Positions 48,428-59,099 of a stretch of DNA of 64,000 nucleotides are shown here, one piece after another. How positions within the stretch are numbered: position 1 is the first letter of the stretch; the number at the start of each line of letters is the position of its first letter. The stretch is from Gnetum montanum. Taxonomy: Eukaryota > Streptophyta > Gnetopsida > Gnetales > Gnetaceae. The position numbers and the translations under genes were made by a program. The stretch is taken from assembly GCA_015680685.1 (NCBI GenBank), contig MNCI01007937.1, forward strand, positions 1,007,212 to 1,071,211, given 5' to 3'. Below the pieces are notes generated by a model that worked only from the letters and a program-made list of their open reading frames with translations, was not told where the DNA came from and made no database searches.

Positions 48428-48432
48428 CTAAG

Positions 48433-50580
48433 TCTAATAGAACTTTGCATGGTAGATTTCTAACTACTCATAGACAAATCAAAGGAATTCTTAAATTAAT
48501 TTTCTTCTTAGGAAGTGTTCCTACCTTAATCTAGTCTGTGATTATTTCAAATGAATGTGGGTAAGGACTACGATCCATCCTTAGAGTAGTAGGTCTTTAG
48601 TATTCTAGTGGATAATAAGGAGAAGAAGTTTGAACTGATGTGTTCCCTAGAGATATTAAATGCTAAACATAATATCCATAAGGGTCTGGTTGCCTATATG
48701 GATATTTTTGCCTTAGCGATGGCATTGCCCATGTCTGTGGTTGCTACCACTATTGTTGATATTGCTCTTGTCATTGAGGATAGGCTTTGACTGGGTAATA
48801 TGTCAGCTAGAAAGCCTGCCTAACATTACCTTGAGGATAAGGTAGTCTTCTGGACATCTACTTTTTGACAAAGATTTGGTTGAGTGCATATGTCCCAGAT
48901 TCTTGTAAGTGGGCTATGATAAGACAACATCCCTTAGGATATTCATACTAGCATACATTGCATCCTTCCACTTCCTCTAAACTAAATTTAGTGTACCCTT
49001 CAATGGTAGAAACTTTTTCTTTGTGTTGATAACTTTCTTTTCCATTAGCTCTTTTTTCCTTCTTTTCCTTTATGCTATTAAGTGCTTTTTCTACCTTTCT
49101 TCTATAATCTTTAGGGTTGTAGTAAATTTCTCATATACTAAATCTTAGACTTTCTCTACCTTAGCTACTATATCATTAACTAATTTTTGAATAGGTAGAG
49201 CCTTTTTTTGGATGACATCTTCCAAGGTATCATCCTCTTTCTTGTTACATAGCCACACATCTATCTTTCTAATTGATGGATCTCTATTGTATTCATTAGT
49301 TGACTCTCTCTTCTTGAGTTCTCCTACCTCCTTGGCTACTTGATCAATTAGTCTTTGGATGCGATGGACAGTCATTTTTGATAATATACCTTTCGCATAA
49401 ACCCCAAGAGTCTCTCTTGTTTTACTTTGCAACCCATCTACCATATGCTTGAGTTGTTTCCTTAGTGAAAATTCATGGCCTAAGCATCTATGCAACAATG
49501 AATAGTATCTTCCCATAACTACATCAAGGGTCTCATGAGTTCCTTCTTCCATCCCTAGATCTTTTTTCTTAAGTTGGACATTCATGAATAGGTTTGATAT
49601 TTATCATTGAAGAGTTCAAGCATGATACTCTAGTGTCTAATTGATTCAGATTCCAATGACTTATACCAGCTCTCTACTTCCTTCACAAGTGTTTTGGGAA
49701 ACAACTTTAACATTTGCTAGTCATTTTTGATGTTTTACAAGGCATAAACATCATGGAAAGCTTATAGGTGATGTTGTGGATTAGTGTTACAACCACCTTC
49801 AAATCTTGACATGTTGTTCATATTGAGCCATTTGATTCGGCTATCCCTCACATGCCTAGCTGGGATGTGAACAACTTCCTATATGTTGATCATGCAACAA
49901 GTTGTCATTAGGGGTTCATCATCTCAATCAAGTTCATGCACTTAGTTGTAGTATCATCCCATTTTGTGCTCATCTCTTTTTTGATATCTATGATCTCTAT
50001 GTATTCTTTATTCATATCCTTCATCTTCCAAGTTAGAATGTCCTAAATAATGGTCATGATCGTCATGAGTTCTTCTTTCTTCCCTATCATGGTCTTTGTA
50101 CTTTCACCTCCTTCTATCAAAGTCTTTGGATGATCGTGAGGATGCAGATGATGCAATAGGAAAATGATGCCAACTTGTCCTCCTATGATGACTTTGATGT
50201 TCATCTCTATGGGATATAGCAACAACTCTTGGCCTTGAGTCTTGCTTATGCCTTCAGTATTTTTCCTCTTACATGAGCTTCTCTATTAGTTTGGAGTATG
50301 ATTTATTCCTAATAAGTTCATCTAGTTGAATGAGAGGCATTTGCAATTAGAACTCATGATTATGGTGGATTTGTTCAATAATTAATCATCTCCATCAAGC
50401 TCCTCCAAGATAATAGTAGAATTAACTATTTTCCCTTTTTTCTATTCATGCCTTACTTCCATAGCATGGTCCTTCTTTAATTGCTTATTTGTAGGTTCAT
50501 ATGGATGGTTCATGTATTTGGATCCCTTTGAAATCATTCCCTTTGTGATTTAAGACATTGGTTAAGTATGCGTAACTTGT
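48433..50580 (-). pseudogene. gag: gag of the complete family B element, broken
   Basis: The longest clean part (49585-49145) reads ETLDVVMGRYYSLLHRCLGH, QLKHMVDGLQSKTRETLGVY and HRIQRLIDQVAKEVGELKKR, the gag core also present at 19.1 and 25.6 kb. Left of it is the Cys/His motif (YEYPKGCCLIIAHLQES-like, about 48.93 kb) and a Pro/Tyr tail. Right of it is a basic low-complexity region (50.0-50.25 kb). The protease follows but is broken by the composite insertion at 48427. Confidence 0.78.
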
Positions 50581-50662
50581 GGGGGATTATTAAAAATCAA
50601 GATTTTGACTTTGGGTTTTTGAGAACTTTGGAAAATCAATTACTAAGCATACATTAACCTAT

Positions 50663-50679
50663 CCCTGACAATAGCACCA
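50663..50679 (-). other. Primer-binding site, tRNA-Asp type
   Basis: The minus strand reads TGGTGCTATTGTCAGGG, the tRNA-Asp type with transitions, one base from the LTR. Confidence 0.75.
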
Positions 50680-50680
50680 A

Positions 50681-51591
50681 TGATGAGTGGTGGAGTTATC
50701 TAACATTTAGGCATATGAGATACGAGTGTTCACATGTGGGCTAGTCAAATTCCATGAATGAGGTAATGTGATTATGCTAATAATTGATGTAAGTTTGTGA
50801 TTGTTGTCTTCCCATGTGAGTTAGTAAAATCTGTGTATCGTTTAACTTAAAGTGAGGTGTATAATAACTAATCTTATTTTAGCCATCTTACTCCTAGTAA
50901 ACATAAGGTAACTAAAAGTGATTCCTAAATCTAAGTAAATAGTAAGTGAATCTAGTCTATCCTAAGGTGATGAGTATTTGATTTTGACCTTCCGCTCACA
51001 CCTTGAGCTTCATGAAACTACTACTAGGATTACCAAGTACTTTGCTACTGGGCGAACCAAGCAATAATATTACTGGATTGGCAAGTAATCACACTTAAGT
51101 TTTTGAGATCAGTCGTACTCATTTTTCTTAACAAAAGTAAATGTAAAGTCCATGAGAAAGTAAATCATTAACTAAGAAATAGTAAACATTATACTAAGTC
51201 AAAGTAGGAAATTTATTCTAAGTGTAAACAATAAATCTAGGAGAATGTTATAATAGTGGAAAATAGCTCAATCTTTATTTCTGGTCACACATGTATCCAA
51301 GTACAAAGTGTATGAATAAAGATTCTATTCACTAATTCATACTACTCTGTGGGCATTCACACTTCTACTTGCTAAGAACTAAAATCACAAAAACAAATTG
51401 AAAGAGTTTCTTTAAGGGTTGAATGAATTTTTGTTTAGACCATGCACCTAAGTGTTGTATTTATAGGCTTGCACATGTCTGTAATATTGGATATTCGACA
51501 TCATAGCTTATGCCCTAATATTAGGGATCCAATATCGTAGCTGTGATATCAAATCCATGATATTGTAGCTATGGTAAATGATGATTTATCA
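50681..51591 (-). mobile_element. LTR B9 (5' LTR, 911 bp)
   Basis: A minus-strand TATA box lies at 51459-51467. U3 has a cluster of AATATTGGATATTCGACATC, CCAATATCGTAGC and GTGATATC words (51480-51570). It pairs with the LTR at 31200-32041. Confidence 0.88.
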
Positions 51592-51830
51592 ATGTCTTTT
51601 GGCAATGTCCTTTTTCTTAACACACTTTGATCTGGGCATGCAAAGTTATTTCAAATTATTAGTTATCTCCAAATGATGTTTTTTTGTTGTTTTATTTTTT
51701 TCTACCTATTACTTCCATGAGTTTTAGATTTCTTTAGAATACTATCATAACTATTATTCTCTTTCATATTAAAAACTAGAAACTGAAAACTCAAAATTTT
51801 TATTACATCCAAAAAATCACAAAGGAATTG
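51592..51830 (+). pseudogene. L1-type LINE, second half (after the 20.4-kb insertion)
   Basis: After the duplicated ATGTC the plus-strand frame reads FWQCPFS and, after a stop, HTLIWACKVISNY. This is what follows the Cys pair in the zf-RVT domain at the C-terminus of plant LINE ORF2. It continues the frame broken at 31199. It ends where it meets the opposite-strand LINE. Confidence 0.7.
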
Positions 51831-53060
51831 TTGGATGGTTATAAAGCCTCAACATATTTTTGCAAAAAGTTGAAAACATCTTTAATGTAATGCCCAAGAA
51901 AATAGGGTGAATTTGAAAGAAAGAAATCAACAAATTATAATTAATAGAATAATTCAATTGAATGTGAACCAAAGATGGATAAAATAAAAGAATATGTTCT
52001 TCATCTTCTATGCTTTGTTGGCACAATATGCGAATATGATTTTCTCTTGGTAAGTTAACCCAACAACCTGTCTCAATAAAGAGATGGTGAGAGTTAATTC
52101 TTGGTCTAGCTATTTGATTCCTTAAATGAACAAGAATAGCTAAGAATATATAATATTTAGTACTAGATAACAAACTTCCTTGATGTATTCAACCAAACAT
52201 TAGCCAAACCTTTTTCTTTTATATTTTTTTGGAAGAGCCTTTTTTTAAAAAGGAAAATCCTTTATAATAATATTTCATGATTGAAGCCATAATTTTCCTT
52301 AATAAAATCATCAATTTTCTTGTGTAGCATTCATTATCTCCTTAGCATAATTACCTTCATCAATGTGACTTAACTTTTGAGTATAAGTAATAGATTGACA
52401 AAGGGCTTCAACTCAAAGAGGAAGAAAATCTACTTGTAAAAGTAGGATATCAGAAGTCTACATTTTCATTTGAAATTCACATACAAGAAACTATTTTTGA
52501 ATATGCTCTAATTTTTTCCAATTATGTGTGGAAAGAGAAGGTCCCCTAGCAACACATCCATAAAATAATATAGGTTATGAAAGACTATGAAAAGGTTTCC
52601 TTTTGATCTCCCATGTCAAAATTTGTTTCTTGCTACAATTATTTCTTAGAGCGAATAGAACTTGCATGCCACTTAAGACCCTTTGAGCAATAAGGGTATT
52701 CCAACTATAATTACTATAAATTCAACTCCCAAATATTTATAATATTCACATATATCAAGTCTTTTTTTTCTACAAGGAATAAATTCTAATTTCTATTTCT
52801 AGTCCCACAAACTAGAAATTTAGTTTTATCAATATTAACTTTCATACTAGAATGGTTGCATTAGCCATGGATAATTTGAAGAATATAGTTCAATATTGTG
52901 GCTAATTTTGCAATCAGTACCACATCATCTGCAAAGAGCTACAAATTCTACACAAAATGTTTTCATGGAGTTTCACCTCTCATCAATATGTTTTACAACC
53001 ATGCAATGAGTAAAGAATGAGTAGCAGGTGTCAAGAATAAATAGAAGATGAGGGTCCCAA
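51817..53060 (-). pseudogene. LINE reverse transcriptase of a non-L1 type
   Basis: The minus strand shows the RT catalytic block LFADDVVLIAKLATIL (about 52940-52890), preceded by a weaker GTLIFYLF block. Then come MKVNIDKTKFLVCGT (about 52850-52805) and YYKYLGVEF (about 52745-52720), and at 52173-51817 the tail TGCWVNLPRENHIRILCQQS then EDEEHILLFYP. The last part is the C-terminal Cys/His region typical of CR1, Jockey or L2-like LINEs. Plant L1 copies have different wording here (a GLKINF-type block). Stops: TAG at expected Gln before LFADD and TAA in HG*CNH, where Trp is expected. Confidence 0.7.
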
Positions 53061-53072
53061 CTTGTTCAACAA

Positions 53073-53200
53073 AATAGGAATAATGTTTTGACAAATAAAA
53101 AATAGGAATCATCTGTTGGCAAATAAAAAATATGGATAGTGTTTTAGCAAATTAAAAATAGGAATCATGTTTTGGAAAATAAAAAATAGGAATTAGATTT
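53073..53200. repeat. 28-bp tandem repeat
   Basis: Units start at 53073, 53101, 53129 and 53157, with a partial unit from 53185; core AATAGGAATCATGTTTTGGC followed by AAATAAAA. Confidence 0.85.
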
Positions 53201-53754
53201 GGAAGCACGAATGCAATATCATTTTGTAGAAAATAGGATATTTGAATATTTATCATTTTACTATCATGAAGAAATTACAAATCTTCCACCTTGTCCATTT
53301 CCAAAGTATATCCCAAGCTCCAAAGGTTCAATTATATATTAATTAGTTGATTCATCTTTTGTAAGCTTCGTTTGGATTTATGAATGATAGAGGCTCTAAT
53401 GCAACCTTATTCAACACAATTCTCTACAAGGGACTCTTCTTTTTAATTCTAGTTGTCATATGTTTCATATGATTCTTTCTTCATTCTACTTGTACTACTA
53501 ATTATAGTGGGTCTTTGGTGAGAAGTAAATTTTTGAGAGGATGCTTTGTTTTTTTATTGGCATGATTTAAAAGATGAATTTTTACATAGGCATCCCCAAA
53601 TTCCTTGAGCCTTTCCTTTCATGTTATTTCTATTTGTTCTATCAAATGCTACTTGTATTATTTTTATCCTTTTAATCTAGTTTGTTAAATGTTACATATG
53701 TATTTTTTGCTATATTTTGAATAATAAAATGTTTTTTGAATACCCCCTAATTGG
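53201..53754. other. AT-rich stretch without a recognised feature
   Basis: I see no gene, repeat unit or element end here. Confidence 0.4.
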
Positions 53755-53905
53755 ACTATATATTTCAGACCTCTAATTTGCAAGTGCTAAGTTATGAATT
53801 TGATTTTGGTAGGAAATACTAAGTTATAAAGTTCTAATTTAACTATATGTCTTGGTGATAAATATAGTTAGAATAAAAAAAAGGTTTCAAGTTTCAATGC
53901 CCCCT
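53755..53905 (+). mobile_element. SINE-like copy, plus orientation
   Basis: A decayed B box (GAATTTGATTTTGG, 53797-53810) is followed by GGAAATACTAAGTTATAAAG. The same body is present inverted at 53980-54130; the best 27 bases (53810-53836 against 54044-54070) differ at two positions. Confidence 0.5.
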
Positions 53906-53979
53906 CCCCAAATTTTGGATATTTAAGTTATGTATCTATTTTTATAAATAAATGATAAAATATAATAGTTTCTTTTAGG

Positions 53980-54130
53980 ATCAAGGTTTGTTGGAACTTG
54001 AGATAATTAAAACATAGGTACATCCCAAGATATATAGTCCATATAGAACTTTATAACTCAGCATTTCCTACTAGAATCAAATCTATGACTTAGAGTTTCT
54101 AAATCAAGAGTCTTACCACTAGGTTAACAC
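53980..54130 (-). mobile_element. SINE-like copy, minus orientation
   Basis: On the minus strand there is an A-box-like GTTAACCTAGTGGTAAGACT (54130-54111), a B-box-like AGATTTGATTCTAG (about 54083-54070) and a body shared with the plus copy. The head also matches the SINE-like copy at 29.7 kb. Confidence 0.55.
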
Positions 54131-55120
54131 ACATTATTTTTAAAATATAATAGTTTTGTAAATTCTATCTTTGCCATATTTTCTGAAATGTCACAAGGAT
54201 TACAAAGATCATTTTTTATTTTGAAAAATTAGTCTTAAGTTATGTCTTTATATAAAAACTATTCTTAATCACTAATAGGTGGTGCTCCCAAACTTCTCCT
54301 ATTAAAAGATGAGTTACTTCTTTGGTCTTCTTACTTAGAAGATTCTCCTTAATCGTATCATTAATGGGTGGTAATCCCAAACTTTCCCTAATAAAAGAGG
54401 AGTTGATTTGATTTTGCCTATAACATCTAACATCTATATTTGTATTTGTATCTCTATCATGTGAACATTTTGATCTTAATGTTTTTAGATAAGCTAGCAT
54501 TTCACACCATAAAGGGCCATCACTTGGAGTGATGATAAGATTCTTATTTCTTAAGTTATAAGACCTAGGTTTGAGCCTGGGTACAACCACTTAAAAAGAA
54601 GTTAAACTTTTGCTCATCTACCAATTCTCGTAGGACCTTGCTTTGGCCTGATGAATATTGAGCCTTTGAATGATGGTCCTTATTCTTGTTATTCTCACAA
54701 TCCATTTTTAAAAATGACCTAAAGAAAAAGATTCTAGATTCACTATTCTTAAGGGATTTTTCGGCTTCAAAGATATTTCCATTTTTTTAAAAAAATACAT
54801 ATTTTAAAATCATCATATACTATTAATTATTTATTACATTTAAGTTAATGTTTATTTTTATGGTACATTTACTTAATTCCAATAAAAATGTCATCATTAT
54901 TTTGGTATCCTTAATCTTCTTGTTTATATATTTGTGATTTTAATTTATAAGTAAAAATGAAAAATTTGAGTTGCCAACATAAGAATTCTATAAAGAAAAT
55001 AAGATAACGTACAAAGAAAATTTTGAATTTCAAAATTTTCTTTCTTATGCATCAAGTATTCAAATTGTTCCATTCCTTCTACAATTATCTAGAAGATCAG
55101 AGACATATGGAGGTGGTTAC
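54131..55120. other. AT-rich stretch with one more SINE-like head
   Basis: At 54510-54585 the plus strand has GTGATGATAAGATTCTTATT and, after 16 bases, GACCTAGGTTTGAGCCTGGG, an A/B-box pair of the same type. A 116-codon minus frame (54240-54590) overlaps it and shows no family I know. 54600-55120 is AT-rich with nothing recognised. Confidence 0.4.
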
Positions 55121-56649
55121 TTGATTCCCACTAGTCAATCCAGTAGTTCTTCATGTTGTGTTGCACTTAATCTACTAATTATGGTCCCTACAAACATCTA
55201 CACATCTTTTAGTGCAATGATGTCTAGTACAAACACCATAGGTGCATTGAGCATTTTGAAAACTCTGTCAGCAACCACCTCTACTACTATCTCTTGTCCT
55301 TAGTGCTACATCACTAGTACTGTTGCCTCCTCATCTTCCTCCAAGCACACTGAGAAGGTCATGGTGTTACTAGAAATTTTTAGGAGCAGCTACTATTTTG
55401 CAAGAGATATTGTGACTTCTCTAGTGCTAGGATTCGACCTCACAAATAACTATGTTCATTGGTTTGAGAAAATGGATCCACCTCCTCCCATTAGGTGGAT
55501 TGTTCGAGCTATCTCATTTAGGTGACTTATTGCTGAAAGGTAGATAGATGGGTCCCCACCACTTGTGCCTACTCATTGCTCTTGTTTGCTCAAGATACAT
55601 TCTCAGTACTTGTGCAAATATTGGGCTATTGTAGCAATGTTTGGCATAGTTGTTTGAGTGGTAGGTGAAGGTGGTAGCTGCTGCTCCACTTCTTAAATGA
55701 TTATTGTAGGCATTTTATCTTTCATGATTTTTGCCCAATCAATGATCAAGGCATGTTTGATAGCATCATTTGTATAACAAACTATCCCTCCCCTCTAATA
55801 GAGTTTTCTAATGAGGCATGGGAAGGGAAGTGCCTTCCTTCTATGTTCATTCTCTTTAAACTGCTTCTCTATATCTAGATAAATCTTTTGTGGAAGGTTG
55901 ATAGGGAATCTTCCACTCAGAGTAGCACATGCATAGGTAGAAAAGGTAGTGATTTTATTAGGCCTCACTATGTGGTTTAAGTGAAAGGTTGCAATCTTGT
56001 AGTGAATCCTTTTTTCTCATGTAAGCACACCATACTCCTTGTAGTTGACACTATAGCACTGTTGAACCCATTCCTTTGAGATGCTGGGGTCCACCTGCAT
56101 TGGAGTCTCAATGAGATTCACCCCAATTTCTAGCAACCCAAACACTTTAGCAATGGCCTACACCAAGTGGGACACTAAAATGTCCTTGATTTTGATCGTT
56201 GAATCGAATTGCCTATTATTCCAAAATAAGAATGTCTCTGCCATGTACCACTCCCCAATGGAAGTGATAATTGGCCACATGGGAGAGGTCTTTAGTTGGT
56301 CCTGTACTTCTTTAGGTGCTTTCTCTAGGAAAGAGTCAAAGTCTAACTCCTAGAGCACTATTTTTTGGACCTCCCTTGATATAATTTGATTAAGGCAAGC
56401 TTCTATCAAGGTCACCTCAAGATTTTTTTATTGAGATGGTGCCACATCTTGGTGGGAATGTTCTATTGTTGCTATTGATTTTAGAATTTGACAAATAGAT
56501 TCCACTTTGGCCTCTTCCCTAAGAGGACCCATGACATGGGTTGTAAGTGGTTCTTCCTAGGATTGTTCTTGGCACCTTCCCATTGTAGGTCATATCTCCC
56601 TTGGTTGAGATGATCCTCCTTCTTATGTGTGTTTGCCTTTTGGTGTCAT
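55121..56649 (-). pseudogene. ORF2 of the polymerase-bearing Athila-like element
   Basis: Starts at ATG 56649 (MTPKGKHT). The block GEWYMAETFLFWNNRQF and the following AIAKVFGL (about 56.26-56.13 kb) match the family B ORF2. Further on, the segment near 55.15-55.45 kb aligns with 33.6-33.8 kb. It lies downstream of integrase on the same strand, fixing ORF2 at the env position. The C-terminal coiled-coil half and 3' LTR are missing. Confidence 0.6.
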
Positions 56650-59000
56650 CTGTGGTCACAACACATCTGTGGATTAGTAGATATAATGTGTAACTTTGAA
56701 TTTTTCAATACCTTATCTCATTAATTAGTTACACTTTTACTAAGGTTGTACCATGGTAGATTGATTATTTTATTAATTATTTATTGTAAACGTCACCAGA
56801 GCTTATTGGAAAGGTTTAACTCTTGTAATTTGTTGTTCAAATGTTGATTTCTTAGTTAAAGCTTTGTGGAAGTTAGAAAAATGGCAAAAAAAATTTGGTA
56901 AAAAATGGCACATTTGTGGCCCCCATGATTAAGAGCTTACCTTCAAGAGCTGCAAGGTCAAAGAACAGAGTGATTTAGATAAATGGCTATGAAGTTATGG
57001 GCTTTGGAAGGCTTTGGGCTCTAAAAATTTGAAAAGATCCCTTGATGTTTGTGAGCAAATGTAAAATTTTCAAAGTGGGGTCATGCATATTTATACTATT
57101 TTTGTGCTACATCAATGAGGCCACATATACAAGGCCTCATATACACATCAACTCCGCCAACGGGTCCCTGTTTATGAGGTCCATAAACAAAATTTTCAAA
57201 TGTGAATATCTTGAAAAATACAATGAATTTGGAGTCAATGGAGTTCTAGAAAAGCCAATAATATGATAAAATCATTAAAGAGGATCCTTGAAAGCTCAAA
57301 AATTCAAAAAATTTATGGAGAATATGTGAATTAAACAAAATATGTAAAGGAGCACATGGTAGGATGTAGAAGATGGGTGTAGGAAAGATTCTGATTGTAA
57401 TAATGTCTAAGAATAAGGTGATTAATGAATCCAACCAAGAAATATGCAAGTGGGTCCTCCCCATAGTAGGCACATGCATGCATTATTTTCCCTTGCATAA
57501 CCTCAACCTAAGGAGTCTATCGGCCAAATAGGTGATTAATGGTTGATAGAAGTTAACAACCAAAACCTAGAAGATTCTACCCAAGAATTCAAGTACGTCA
57601 AACCATGACACCAAATCAAGACACCAAATCAAGAACATGGACACCAACAGTGAGGGGAGTTACAGGCAACATGGATAGATGATGGAGAAGATGAAATGGA
57701 ATTCTGAATTGAGGTCATAAGAAGTCCCTTGTGGATTTGTGTTTGAAATGACCTGAGAAGATCCATTCTTAGTCCAGACCAAAACCAACCACTTTCAGTG
57801 ACTTCACATCACCACTCCAAGATCGAGTCACCTCCTCGAGACATAGAGTTTTCCAACAAAACAACCACCATTCCAAAAAGAGAACAAAATAGGAGTAGGA
57901 AGTGTGAGAGGGCCTTAGTTATAAGGGGCCTTCAAGCATGGGTAACATATCTTTCTAGTCCCATAACCAATGCTTTGAGCCCATTTATTTTTCTAAGTGG
58001 TGTGCTTTGAATTTCCATCATGTTTATTTTCTATTATTTTTTAATTTACTATTTTGTTTTATTTTATTTTATTTTATTGGATGGGAACCATACCATGCAA
58101 ATACTTTATTCAACTTCCTATTATTAGTCGACACGGAATAGTAAGAAGTCTATGAGAACACTTATGAACCCAAGCAAGTAGAAGAGTACAAAGGGTATTG
58201 AGTTCCCTTGAAGTTACACCCTATGTAAACCTTTGAATTCTTCCCAATTCTAGGAACTACCAAGGTCACAAGTTTATTAACATTTTATTTAATGAAAGGG
58301 ATCTCAAATTTCAAAAACAAGGAGAACCATAGATTTTTTGGATGGATGCATGTCATGGACTCACTACCTATTCCATGAAAAAGAAACCATGCCTTAGCCA
58401 TCAGTTCAAAAATTCAAAAATAGAAACTAGACATTAGCAAACAAAACATTGAGCACAAACCACCATTAGCAATAGTTATAGCAGCACTGTGTCCATTTGG
58501 CACAAAGCACGTTTATTAAAAAAAATTAGAAAAGCATACTAAAATAAAGTAAAATATAGAAGAAAGTGTAAAATACTCAAGAAAGATTTAAATGTGCCAA
58601 CGATGGTGTAAAAATAGAAAATGATGTAAAATAGGAAAAATTTTGAAAATCAAAAAGATGTAAAACAAATAATTTGCAAAGATAAAAATGTGTAAAACAA
58701 AAAGTAGAAAAATTGAGGAGCCAAGTGTATCATTAGTATGGATGGCCATCTTCCCCACAACTATGTTGGAAGGAGGAGATTCAAAAAACTAAGTGTGGTT
58801 ATCCATCCATTGAGGTATTTGTTGTACTAGCTTGCTCAGGCTCATGGAAAGGCTTTATCTATTCGATGTTAACCAACTACTTCTTGTTTGGGCTTTCAAG
58901 TTTGTATATGATCATGGCTCCAAAAGGAAAGGTTTCATCAATTATATAATGTTCTTTCACAACGTTTGAAATTTGGTTTTTTGAGTTACAAGTGTGGGAT
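56650..59000. other. Spacer between integrase and ORF2
   Basis: Non-coding. It carries AAGCATGGGTAACATATCTT (57936-57955) and an A-rich block (58500-58720), both also in the family B spacers. A TTTTA microsatellite lies at about 58048-58078. This shows that the family B spacer is the sequence normally downstream of integrase. Confidence 0.55.
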
Positions 59001-59099
59001 TCCAATAGAGAACCTTATTTTTTGGTTGAAATTTTACTTTCCATATTCTAAGATCATGTTGTTGTTTGTTGAATGTCATGTGCACTTCATTCAAAGATA

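Larger units (their letters stand above)
31200..51591 (-). mobile_element. Complete family B element (non-autonomous, Athila-like), with a nested insertion
   Basis: LTRs at 31200-32041 and 50681-51591 share edges (TAATGAGTGG or TGATGAGTGG at the left, GATTTATCA at the right). Both are flanked by the same target duplication ATGTC (31195-31199 and 51592-51596). Without the 10.5-kb insertion at 37907-48427 the element is about 9.9 kb: LTR, tRNA-Asp-type primer site, gag, protease, spacer, ORF2, polypurine end, LTR. There is no RT, RNase H or integrase, so it depended on proteins supplied by a relative. It inserted in an L1-type LINE. Confidence 0.9.

Noticed and set aside
53755-54130. Foldback or MITE-like DNA transposon
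   Set aside because: The arms contain RNA polymerase III box patterns and are related to other single copies (29.7 kb), so two SINE insertions in opposite orientation explain them better. No flanking duplication was found for the pair.
54240-54590. 116-codon minus-strand frame as a gene
   Set aside because: It overlaps a SINE-like head, shows no known motif and has no conserved copy in the window.
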